A stretch of DNA of 9,349 nucleotides from an uncultured Collinsella sp. (GTDB lineage: Bacteria > Actinomycetota > Coriobacteriia > Coriobacteriales > Coriobacteriaceae), in contig CAUGKA010000063.1 of NCBI GenBank assembly GCA_959599615.1, positions 1-9,349 on the forward strand, read 5' to 3'. The notes under the pieces are model-generated. The model was given only the letters and a program-made list of their open reading frames with translations. It was not told the origin of the DNA and searched no databases. This document shows, piece by piece, positions 1-7,613 of this stretch. Each line of letters begins with the position of its first letter. Position 1 is the first letter of the stretch. Made by a program: the position numbers and the translations under genes.

Positions 1-7
1 ACGCAAA

Positions 8-30
8 GAAGGCCACTTAATGTGGCCTTC
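8..30 (-). terminator. Probable operon-end hairpin terminator
   Basis: A perfect 9-bp stem (8-16 pairs with 22-30) closes a 5-base loop. It is extended by an outer 5-bp stem (2-6 with 34-38) across a small internal loop. It lies about 70 bases after the stop codon of the last gene. Read on the operon strand the stem is followed by TTTGCGT, so the U-tract is short and termination may be partial. The plus-strand tail has even fewer Ts, but the structure could also serve a convergent gene beyond the left edge. Confidence 0.65.
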
Positions 31-103
31 GTCTTGCGCAGGACTGTAGAGCAGGGAACTTCGTGCCCGCCGCCCGGGAGGGCGTTGCGTTTAGAAGATG
101 AAC
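31..103. other. 3' untranslated stretch with a small GC hairpin
   Basis: This short stretch between the last stop codon and the terminator hairpin contains no gene I can support. It holds a compact GC hairpin, CGCCC at 71-75 pairing with GGGCG at 80-84 around a four-base loop. The hairpin has no T-run after it on either strand, so it is more likely part of the 3' untranslated RNA than a terminator. Confidence 0.4.
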
Positions 104-802
104 CTAGCGCTTATCCCTCCGGGACAAAAGAAGTGCGGCTATAAATGCGATGATTGCAAGTGTCAGCAACACCAAAAGCAACGTGAGCGTGTTGTCGCCC
201 GTTGCCGCCAGACCAAGCAAGCCGGGCTTCTTGCTGTCAGCAGACTGCACGGGAATCTTCTCGCCATCGTCCTCGGCGGTAATCTCCCAGCGAATGGTCT
301 TGTTTGCGTCGGCAACCTCGTTGCCCACCGATGTCGGAACGTTTAGCTGCAAATTAAGCACCGTGCTGCCATCGCTCGTAAACGTGGCGATTTGCGTGGG
401 ATAAGCGAACGCGCTGCCCGGTGTTCCTGTCTGGAGCCAACCTGCAGAGCCATCGCCCGCCGACGCCGTTAGGGTAATGGGCGACAGCAGGCGTGCCGTC
501 TCGTGATCGACAACGGCACGCACAAACACGCGCACCTGGGACTTTACGCCCGTGGCACGAATCTCTATCTGCTGATCACGCACATCGCCAGGCATCAGAT
601 CTTTAAAGGCCAAAAACAGATCGGGCTCCCCCGAGGAGTCCGTCGCCCCCGAGACCGTCAGCTGACGCGCATTTCCGTCATAGGCAATCGCGGGAGTATC
701 GGCAAACGCACGGGCGGGAACAGCGAGCGCGACCACGCAGAAAATGGCCGCGACCATGCAACGCAAGGAGCGCGCAACACCTTTACGAATCGGGAACGCC
801 AT
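104..802 (-). CDS. Wall-anchored TasA/camelysin-like surface protein with LAATG sorting signal
   Basis: This 232-residue protein is last in the operon. Residues 1-34 form a conventional signal peptide with a likely signal peptidase I cut after AFA (34). The mature part reads as a beta-sandwich: FKDLMPGD at 66-73, VFVRA at 92-96 and an IRWEITAE strand at 170-177 resemble the strand pattern of SipW-cargo proteins. The C-terminus is a sorting signal: LAATG at 198-202, a hydrophobic helix at about 205-226 and the basic tail SRRDKR. LAxTG is the motif known for class E sortases of high-GC actinobacteria, so covalent attachment to peptidoglycan is expected. The start follows a good GGAGGT site at 811-816 that lies in the last codons of the upstream gene, with only two bases between the genes. 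I infer a wall-fixed base subunit for the fibre. No sortase gene is in the window. Confidence 0.8.
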   Translation of the reverse strand: MAFPIRKGVARSLRCMVAAIFCVVALAVPARAFADTPAIAYDGNARQLTVSGATDSSGEPDLFLAFKDLMPGDVRDQQIEIRATGVKSQVRVFVRAVVDHETARLLSPITLTASAGDGSAGWLQTGTPGSAFAYPTQIATFTSDGSTVLNLQLNVPTSVGNEVADANKTIRWEITAEDDGEKIPVQSADSKKPGLLGLAATGDNTLTLLLVLLTLAIIAFIAALLLSRRDKR

Positions 803-804
803 AC

Positions 805-1386
805 TTACGCACCTCCATGCGGCGGCACCAGCACGTCATTCTCGACCGAGCAACCCCATGCGTCGTGCACGGCCTCATCGGGCGTCGCCTGGACCGCCTG
901 AGTGGAGATATCCACGACAAGATTGCGACCTTCGGTTGCCTTGAGCTCGGTAACCCTATTAATGAGCACGCCGGTTTCCGCGCCGGGAGCGACGGGCGAC
1001 GTCCAGTAATAGAACCCGTCGCTCGCCTTAACCCAGTTATAAGCCGAGTTCGCGCCCGAGGCATCAGCCACGCTCCACGCAATCTCGTAATCCGCCTCAC
1101 CCTTCGGCTCCTCCTTCGGCTCATCCCACAGGCGTGCGCCATCCTGGTCCTGCCAGTAGATATCCACTGCAGCACGAATATAGGCGGGCGCGGTACCCGT
1201 GTTCTTCGCCTTGACATCGCTTTTCACTTTGCCGTTGAGCGTTTCCTGAACCGATGGCGTCACCGACCCGATGCCGAACTGGTTGACCAGCACGCCCGTA
1301 ACCGAAAGCCAGGCCAACGTGCCTGCCGTACCGGCCAGGAGGATAACCCCCACCAGCAAGGCGATGATGCGTTTGCGCTTGGACAT
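805..1386 (-). CDS. SipW-dependent cargo protein, minor subunit (cargo 3)
   Basis: This 193-residue exported protein has the alternate N-terminal signal of SipW substrates: basic MSKRKR, a hydrophobic stretch, GTLAWL at 22-27 and then an N-x-F-x-x-G pattern at 35-40. It belongs to the same family as the cargo encoded at 7525-6878. Shared blocks in the same order are PAYIRA (67-72), DGFYYW (123-128), PGAETGVL (134-141), QAVQA (163-167) and DAWG (175-178). These fit a beta-sandwich of the TasA/camelysin type, but family membership is by pattern only. It lies one base after the giant adhesin gene and two bases before the wall-anchored gene, so it is probably made in step with both. The likely role (inference) is an adaptor or minor subunit joining adhesin, fibre and wall anchor. 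The last codons GGA GGT double as the ribosome-binding site of the next gene. Confidence 0.78.
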   Translation of the reverse strand: MSKRKRIIALLVGVILLAGTAGTLAWLSVTGVLVNQFGIGSVTPSVQETLNGKVKSDVKAKNTGTAPAYIRAAVDIYWQDQDGARLWDEPKEEPKGEADYEIAWSVADASGANSAYNWVKASDGFYYWTSPVAPGAETGVLINRVTELKATEGRNLVVDISTQAVQATPDEAVHDAWGCSVENDVLVPPHGGA

Positions 1387-1387
1387 G

Positions 1388-4300
1388 CTAATCCTCCTTC
1401 TTTGCTACGTTGCCGTTGCTCCAAACGTTATGGGCACGATTGCTGCCGTCGATCCATTTGTCGTTCACACGCGTGTTCGTGCAGGTGAACGTGGCATCGT
1501 TCGCGCTCGATGCAGCGGAGATAGTCGCCTGCGCCTTATCGCCCGGCTGCTTGCCAGGGACGCCGATTTGGTTGCTGTAGCGCCATGCCCACGCTGAGTC
1601 CTCCTCGACGGTGTAGATACCCGCCGGGACCGCAAGCTCGATAGCGCCGGAGTACCAGGCGGAACCGTCCTTCAGCTGCGCATCCGATGACACCGTTACC
1701 TCAACCGTGCGCTCCTCCAAGGCGTTGCCGTCCATGCCGGCCCGGGAAACCTTGAAGCGGAACGTCTTGCCCTTCGCCCAGCTATCCTGGGTTTGCTTGA
1801 CGATCTTGAGCGTATGCGTAGCGGCGAAATCGAACACCGCATTGCCATCGCTCTGAGTGCCGTCGCCCGTGAGCTTGTAGTCCAAACGATTCGTCAGCTC
1901 AAACGAGCCCTCGCCTGAACCCGAACTGTAAAGCGAGACATACTTCCCGTTGACAGGCGCAGGAGTCTGGCCAGGAAGACCATAGCCCACGCGGTCAACG
2001 TGCACCGTCAGTTGCGTGCCCATGAAGGGCTTTGCAAAGCAAGCCTTGAACGGCGCCTTATCGCTCTTGTCATCTATCGTGTTCGCGGCATTGGGATCAA
2101 GCAACCACTTGAGCTGCCCGGTCACATTCTTAGGGCTCGCATCGTCCGATGTGTCGTTAGCGACGACCTTATACGTCACCGGATACAAATCCATGTTGGC
2201 TGTAACCGGTTTACCCTTGAAGTCGCTCCACGCCACAGCTTTGTCGCCATTAACCCACTGCCACTCCAAGAACAACTCCTTCAAGCTGCTATCCGCTCGC
2301 TCGCCCAGGAATGCGACGATTGCGGAGTAGGCTTCGGGATCGTAGGCCACTTCCTTTGGCTCCATGACGGGTTCACCCTTGTCGTCATAGACCGGGTTGC
2401 CGTTCTCGTCCATCTTGGGCACCTTAACTGTCTGAACAAAGCCGGCATTGCCATCCTGGCCACGCAGAACACTCGTATCGTTCGGGTCTACCGTAGCGGT
2501 GTAGATGACGTTGTCTTCGGTGTCGTGATAGCGCACTTTAAGCGGCGTCTTCTTGTACACCGCAGTGTAGGTCACGCTCTCAAAGGGCTCGCTGCCCTCG
2601 AGGGGATACTTCTCATCGTCAGTCATCAGGGTGTACTGCCCGTCATTGACATAATCGCGCGACCAGCCGACAAAGTCGTACTTGGTGCCGTCAGTGCCCT
2701 CAACCTCCTCGGCGGCCTTGACCTCAAGAGAAATCTGGTCGCCGGAATCAGTGCGGCCGAGGCTACGGACAAGATCGGGATTCGCAAGTTTAGAGTCAAT
2801 GTTCGATTGAACGGTAACCAGGTTGGGACGGTAGACCGGGTACAGCTCCATGGGGGCCTTGACCACGGTAGAAGCACTCACCATACGGATGCCCTCTGAC
2901 CAAGCGACATAGCCCTTGCCAGGTGCCGGCTCGGCTTCCGTCCAGCCCACGAAGACGTTGAACTTGCCTGTATCCGCATCGATAGTGCTGACGTCATAAG
3001 TAGGCTTCGGGATGCCGCCATTAAGGTTGCCGAGCATATCGTCTTGCTGAGCAACTTTGCCGTCCACATCCGTGGCATTGAGGTGGTACACAACCGCCAA
3101 CGGCGAATAGTACGCCACGAATGTATAGGCTCCGCCAGGTTCCACCGGATAAGAGCAAGTACCATGCTCCACATCGTAGGGAAGCGTCTTGATCTCGCCG
3201 TTCGGAAGCTCGATCTCAACCTTCTGCAACTTATACAGCTCACCGCCTGCTTTATAAACCGGCGTCGTAACGTCAGGGGTCACCGTTGCCGTAGCAGGAT
3301 TGGTGTCCGCGTTGATAACGGGAGCGATGTTGTAGCTAGGCACATTGACCTTGTCCGTACCCTCAAAACCTGCGCGATGCAGGTTGGTGGTGTAGCTGAC
3401 GTCGTACTTTGCGTAGACGGGATAGGCATCCTGCCACTGGGTGACCTTGGACTCGTCGGTCGCCAGATACGGCTCTGCCTTATCCGGATCACTCGTCACA
3501 TAGGAGTCGCCGGCGACGTCGTAGATATACTTCCAGACGTCAGAATCCTTCTGAACCTCGGCGGTCGAAATCCAGCCCAGGAACTTATAGCCAGGCACGG
3601 CCATGTCGGCATCGGTCGGAGAGGCTTCGAGTGTCAGACTGGGATTGACGTCACCATCCTTTCCGTCGTAGGGCCTTGTATTAACCGTCCTATCCTTATA
3701 GAGATGCGGATAGCAATACAGGAACGTCGGATCTTTACCTTCCGCCGTTTTCTGCTGAAGCAAGTTGCTTTCATAGCGTCGAGTAGCAGCCTGCTTTACG
3801 TTGCCATCCTTGTCATAGAAGTTGACGTCCGTGGTCACCATGGCGCGGACATAATATTGCTCTGTCGTTAAAACAGCACTCGAAAAAGGATTCTCTATAT
3901 ACGTCCAAGAACCGTCGTCGGGTCTTTCGAGCGTCCAAAAACTGAAGTGGTACCTATCATGTGCGGGGGAAAATTGAACTTTAATACTTGACGCTTTCCA
4001 CTCATCACTCAGTTTACCGGCTCCTGGAAAATCAGTGTCGGCAATCATATCCTTGATAGTATTTGCGCCAGTGTCGTTACGCACATTATGCGAGTAGGCG
4101 TTAATAGGCGCAACGATTCGCGTCGCATCAGAGAGAACCGTAGTGCACTTATCCGCTGGATTCTTATCATCGTGTAACACGTGAGCGGAATCATCCGTAC
4201 CAGCACCCCAATGGACAATGTTTTCACGAACATATGTCGCGCCAACGTTTTCCTCAAAGGGCGACTTGTACTTATTCCAAACCGAGCAGAGGAGCTTGCT

Positions 4301-6874
4301 GTCCGTTAGACCGCTATTTGTGAATGCCCGGATGTAGTAATCCACGCGGTACTCAAAGCGTGCGGTATAGGTATGCGGAACGGTCAGGTCCACATTGCCG
4401 GGAAGCTTGTAGCTCGGATCGCGGCTCACGCGAACATCAACCGGGGATCCATCGGCAGCCTGCTTGTTTTCATACCAACCCAGGAAACGATAGCCGTCGG
4501 GCAGCTGGCCCTCCTCGGATATAGCTTTACCGGATACGTCGAGCACCTGTACGGTATACGCGCTTGTGCCATCTTCTGCAGTCTCAACCTTAACGTCAGT
4601 TTTGCCCACACCGTCGCGCCGAGTCTGATCGTCGGTTGCATCCTGCTCATTGCCCTCAAACACCGTCATGATGTTCGACACATAGTCGGTGTACACCGGA
4701 TAAAAATCGGTAGGGCCAAGCACAGTGATCTCGGTGCCGGCAGGATAGAACGCACCGGCGTTTTTTAACTCGGCAAGCTCAGGCGAGGTGATGGCCGCGT
4801 AACCGCCATGCATCCCGGCCTCGCCACTCGGCTGCGTCGTCCAACCGATAAAGGTGGCGCTGGCAGAAAGAGTGCCGCGGTCCGCAGGGGCAGCCGGCGT
4901 TAAACCGACGCCATAGCGGTACCAGTCCGTCGACTTGTCGTGCTCCTCGCCGCTCTGCCACGCGAGCGTCTCGCCCTTGACGTTATAGAACAGTACCTGC
5001 GCCTCGTACGAAGCAATAAACAGGTCGTTGCCCTTAAAGGCCTCGGCCCCCTTCGCGTTATCGGCGGTATAGCTCGACGTTATCTCGTGCGCTTCGTTCT
5101 TCTGGACTTGCTTGCCAGCCTTAACGGCATCGGCATCGGTCTTGCCGTTAAACCAGGCGTTATCGGCATCGATACGGTTCACATTGACTCCGGGCTCACG
5201 GAACCAGCCCATAAAGCGGTAGCCGCCGTTGGCCTCGGTCAAACCCTCTGGCTTTGCGGAGGTATCCTGCTTAAACGTTACCGATGTATCGCCCTGGGCC
5301 AGGCCTTGGGCCGTTCCCGCCAGCACGGCGCTCACGGCAAAGGCGTACGGATCCGAGGTCGCCTGGTCTTTGCCAAGTTTGGTCTTCTCGATTGTCGCGG
5401 TGCCCGCACCGGGAAAATCGATCGTCGCCTTAACGCTCTGGCCATGCACGGGGATATTCAGCTTGTAATCCATCGCCCACTCATTGGTGTGCTGGCCACC
5501 CAGGGCATCGTCGTTGGCGGTCGAGCGCATGGTGCCGGCACAGAAATCGTAGTCGTGCTCTTCCCACAGCTCGCGCGTGGTGTAGCGCTCGTCATCCCAT
5601 GGACCATAGCCATCACCCTTGGTGGTGCCGTCGCCGCCAAACGAGGGGATTTTCTTTTTGGCAGGGTTGCCCTGGCTGCTGCCTTTTAGGCTCACACTCG
5701 GCTTAAAGTAGCATTCGGTAACCGTGGCGTCACCCTTGTTGGCGCGCGCAGCAATACCGCCCAGGTTCACATCGTTTTGAATGATGGGGATCACGGCGAT
5801 GGGATTGTACTGACGCGAGCTCAAGTCACCCGCAAAATGGCTTCGAACGAGCTCGTTGCCCTTTTCGGTTAGAATACGACCCGCCAAGCCACCCGTCCAC
5901 GCACGCGTCACGGCGACGACGCCCACGTACGACGCGGCATAGCTGTAGCACTGCGCCGTCGAGAAGCAGTCGATAATCTTGGCGTTACCCGCCATGCAGC
6001 CCACAAAACCCGAGGCATACACGTTGTTGCCGCCCAGAGCGCCAACAGCCACGTCGTACTTATTAGTGACGTCGGTCATGCCAATCGAGCCATCGTCTTT
6101 GCGCGTAGGCGTAACGCGGCAGTACTCAATCGTCGAATTTGTAACGTAGCCGGCAAACGCCGCCATATACAGACCCTCGCCACCAATTGCCTGTACGCCC
6201 GAAGTCGTGTTGTTAACGGCACGGCCACCACGGACCTCGCAGTTATAAAGGGTGCAGCCGTCGAGCTCGCCGGCGATGAGACCGCCCTCAAAGCCTGCGT
6301 TGGTAATGAGGTTGAGAGCATTGTTGGCGCAGGTCACGTGCAGCGTGCTCTCCATGACCATAACGTTTTCGAAGCGCGTATTGACGGCCTTGCCCACGAT
6401 AATGCCACCGCGGAAGTCCGCCCACACGTTGGCGTCCTTGACCAGGAAGTTTTTGATGGTGGCACCGTTGGTCTCGGCAAAAAATCCCGTATCGCGCTCG
6501 GGGTCAAAAGCGTCTTTATCGTAGTTCAGGCCCTCAACGGTGTGGTTTTGACCATCGAACACGCCCTTAAACGGATGCTCCTTGTTGCCAAACGACAGAT
6601 GCTTAACGGTGTTTGCAACGATGTCTTTCATGTCGTCGCTGTCGAGCTCAATGTCGTTATCGAGATAAACGTGCCAGCCGGACGTATCGCGCTCGCGCGA
6701 CAGCGCCACACACGACAAAAAGTCAGCCTCGTTTTTGATGTGGAATTCGGTTTTGGCCTCGGGCACATCCTCGGCATGCACCGCCATCGGCAGCGCCATG
6801 ACGCAGCAAAGGGCAATCGCTGCGACGGCAACCAGCCTGCTAAGCATGCCCCGGTTCATGTTCTTGATCTTCAT
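1388..6874 (-). CDS. Giant secreted adhesin: beta-helix region, InlB-type repeats, SpaA-like C-terminus
   Basis: This 1828-residue exported protein has a normal signal peptide (cut probably after VHA at 34), not the SipW type. Residues about 87-390 look like a right-handed beta-helix with GLUG-like turns: FKGVFDGQNHTVEGL at 102-116, GGLIAG near 198, GGLAG near 328 and GGIAA near 372. They carry ten cysteines between 55 and 445. Residues about 470-1570 hold Listeria-Bacteroides (InlB B)-type repeats, seen as F-x-G-W at 554-557, 675-678, 797-800, 1098-1101, 1308-1311 and 1401-1404. YPVY follows at 725, 1151 and 1345, with a degenerate copy near 1564. Residues about 1686-1802 resemble a SpaA/prealbumin-like domain (IVK near 1691, YTVEE at 1754-1758, CTNTR at 1798-1802). 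There is no sorting motif or C-terminal membrane helix. The start has GGAGG at 6886-6890, 11 bases upstream, inside the preceding gene. A role as surface adhesin or matrix component is inferred from the architecture. Confidence 0.85.
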   Translation of the reverse strand: MKIKNMNRGMLSRLVAVAAIALCCVMALPMAVHAEDVPEAKTEFHIKNEADFLSCVALSRERDTSGWHVYLDNDIELDSDDMKDIVANTVKHLSFGNKEHPFKGVFDGQNHTVEGLNYDKDAFDPERDTGFFAETNGATIKNFLVKDANVWADFRGGIIVGKAVNTRFENVMVMESTLHVTCANNALNLITNAGFEGGLIAGELDGCTLYNCEVRGGRAVNNTTSGVQAIGGEGLYMAAFAGYVTNSTIEYCRVTPTRKDDGSIGMTDVTNKYDVAVGALGGNNVYASGFVGCMAGNAKIIDCFSTAQCYSYAASYVGVVAVTRAWTGGLAGRILTEKGNELVRSHFAGDLSSRQYNPIAVIPIIQNDVNLGGIAARANKGDATVTECYFKPSVSLKGSSQGNPAKKKIPSFGGDGTTKGDGYGPWDDERYTTRELWEEHDYDFCAGTMRSTANDDALGGQHTNEWAMDYKLNIPVHGQSVKATIDFPGAGTATIEKTKLGKDQATSDPYAFAVSAVLAGTAQGLAQGDTSVTFKQDTSAKPEGLTEANGGYRFMGWFREPGVNVNRIDADNAWFNGKTDADAVKAGKQVQKNEAHEITSSYTADNAKGAEAFKGNDLFIASYEAQVLFYNVKGETLAWQSGEEHDKSTDWYRYGVGLTPAAPADRGTLSASATFIGWTTQPSGEAGMHGGYAAITSPELAELKNAGAFYPAGTEITVLGPTDFYPVYTDYVSNIMTVFEGNEQDATDDQTRRDGVGKTDVKVETAEDGTSAYTVQVLDVSGKAISEEGQLPDGYRFLGWYENKQAADGSPVDVRVSRDPSYKLPGNVDLTVPHTYTARFEYRVDYYIRAFTNSGLTDSKLLCSVWNKYKSPFEENVGATYVRENIVHWGAGTDDSAHVLHDDKNPADKCTTVLSDATRIVAPINAYSHNVRNDTGANTIKDMIADTDFPGAGKLSDEWKASSIKVQFSPAHDRYHFSFWTLERPDDGSWTYIENPFSSAVLTTEQYYVRAMVTTDVNFYDKDGNVKQAATRRYESNLLQQKTAEGKDPTFLYCYPHLYKDRTVNTRPYDGKDGDVNPSLTLEASPTDADMAVPGYKFLGWISTAEVQKDSDVWKYIYDVAGDSYVTSDPDKAEPYLATDESKVTQWQDAYPVYAKYDVSYTTNLHRAGFEGTDKVNVPSYNIAPVINADTNPATATVTPDVTTPVYKAGGELYKLQKVEIELPNGEIKTLPYDVEHGTCSYPVEPGGAYTFVAYYSPLAVVYHLNATDVDGKVAQQDDMLGNLNGGIPKPTYDVSTIDADTGKFNVFVGWTEAEPAPGKGYVAWSEGIRMVSASTVVKAPMELYPVYRPNLVTVQSNIDSKLANPDLVRSLGRTDSGDQISLEVKAAEEVEGTDGTKYDFVGWSRDYVNDGQYTLMTDDEKYPLEGSEPFESVTYTAVYKKTPLKVRYHDTEDNVIYTATVDPNDTSVLRGQDGNAGFVQTVKVPKMDENGNPVYDDKGEPVMEPKEVAYDPEAYSAIVAFLGERADSSLKELFLEWQWVNGDKAVAWSDFKGKPVTANMDLYPVTYKVVANDTSDDASPKNVTGQLKWLLDPNAANTIDDKSDKAPFKACFAKPFMGTQLTVHVDRVGYGLPGQTPAPVNGKYVSLYSSGSGEGSFELTNRLDYKLTGDGTQSDGNAVFDFAATHTLKIVKQTQDSWAKGKTFRFKVSRAGMDGNALEERTVEVTVSSDAQLKDGSAWYSGAIELAVPAGIYTVEEDSAWAWRYSNQIGVPGKQPGDKAQATISAASSANDATFTCTNTRVNDKWIDGSNRAHNVWSNGNVAKKED
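1393..1399 (-). promoter_or_regulatory. Ribosome-binding site inside the end of the giant gene
   Basis: A perfect AAGGAGG on the operon strand sits in the final codons (AAG GAG GAT, encoding KED) of the giant protein. It is six bases before the ATG at 1386. It fixes the start of the downstream cargo gene and implies translational coupling. Confidence 0.85.
3660..4330 (-). other. AT-rich segment inside the giant adhesin gene
   Basis: By hand count 3841-4260 is about 47% GC, against roughly 60-67% on sample lines at 4801-4860 and 6241-6300. The lines at 3721-3840 are intermediate at 50-52%. It encodes residues about 850-1070, the part where the F-x-G-W repeat signature is missing or decayed (HFSFW at 976-980). 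The reading frame is intact. It may be a domain acquired or exchanged separately from its neighbours, or simply a diverged repeat. Confidence 0.5.
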
Positions 6875-6877
6875 AGG

Positions 6878-7525
6878 CTAGTTCGCCTCCGGCCAGCCCG
6901 CGACGTCAAGCACGTCGAGGACGGTATCGCTTGCCTGCTGGTTTTTGGCCTGCACGGCCTGAACATCGATATCGAGCCTGAATGAGCCGCCGCGCGCGGC
7001 ATCGTGGTAGTCGCCCACAAAGCGCAGCGAGTCCATGAGGCTTTCCGTCATGGCGCCGGGGCCGAGCGTGCCGCCACGCCCGGCCAATCCACGGTAGTAG
7101 TACCACCCATCGCCGCCATCGATCCACGGGGACCCCTCGCCCGCGTCCACATGAAACGCAACGTTGCCCGAGGCATCCGCGCACGAGCCGTCGGGTGCCA
7201 CTGACGTCATGCGCAGGCGCGCGCGAACGTACTCAGGCTGCGCGCCGACGTTCTCCACGCGCACAATGCGGCTGATGTCAGAACCCCCGGCTTTGGTGTC
7301 GGGATAGTCCCCGTGCTCGTTGGGCTCAAACGGAATCTCCTCGCCCTGCTCGTTGAGGGTGTATTCGCAGACTCGTACCTTCACGCTGCCAAACGATAGA
7401 ACGTTGTTCGCCGGAACCATATCAACGGTAAAAGCCAGCGTGCCGCACAGGCACGCCAGGGCCAACAGCGCCATCGCGGCAAGCGCCAAGGTGCGTTTCT
7501 GATTGTCGGAAAGATTATTGAGCAT
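6878..7525 (-). CDS. SipW-dependent cargo protein, minor subunit (cargo 2)
   Basis: This 215-residue exported protein has a SipW-type N-terminus: a short polar head, a long Ala/Leu stretch, GTLAF at 28-32, then Asn41 and the FG pair at 45-46. Blocks shared with the cargo at 1386-805 are PEYVRA (97-102), DGWYYY (139-144), PGAMTESL (156-163), DVQAVQA (187-193) and a closing DVAGW (207-211), so the two are paralogues from one duplication series. A beta-sandwich of the TasA/camelysin type is likely. The ATG at 7525 has no strong ribosome-binding site (only GGCGA nearby), unlike every gene after it, and it follows an 88-base gap with a long hairpin. Its output may therefore be much lower than that of the preceding cargo gene. 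It lies three bases before the giant adhesin gene and supplies that gene's ribosome-binding site, which suggests the pair works together. Confidence 0.78.
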   Translation of the reverse strand: MLNNLSDNQKRTLALAAMALLALACLCGTLAFTVDMVPANNVLSFGSVKVRVCEYTLNEQGEEIPFEPNEHGDYPDTKAGGSDISRIVRVENVGAQPEYVRARLRMTSVAPDGSCADASGNVAFHVDAGEGSPWIDGGDGWYYYRGLAGRGGTLGPGAMTESLMDSLRFVGDYHDAARGGSFRLDIDVQAVQAKNQQASDTVLDVLDVAGWPEAN

Positions 7526-7554
7526 TACGTTCGCCAGTCGTCAATCAAAGGGGG

Positions 7555-7605
7555 ACCGAGATCCCAGCCCGAAAATGGGGATGGGGAGCGAGCCGGGATC
7601 TCGGT
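7555..7605 (-). promoter_or_regulatory. Long intergenic stem-loop after the major cargo gene
   Basis: Perfect 11-bp arms (7555-7565 and 7595-7605) are extended in operon-strand RNA by six more pairs (GGCUCG with CGGGCU, two of them G-U). The result is a 17-bp stem around a 17-base loop. The G-U pairs would be A-C mismatches in the opposite transcript, so the structure favours the operon strand. It begins eight bases after the TAA of the major cargo gene. The sequence after it is CCCCCTTTGATT, a poor U-tract, so partial termination, RNA processing or 3'-end protection are all possible. Confidence 0.7.
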
Positions 7606-7613
7606 GGGGGGGA

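Noticed and set aside
2000..2899. Plus-strand open frame of 299 codons inside the giant gene, and similar ones at 3044-3871 and 4940-5689
   Set aside because: The opposite strand is one continuous frame with repeated F-x-G-W and YPVY motifs. The antisense translations show no domain or signal and no credible ribosome-binding site.
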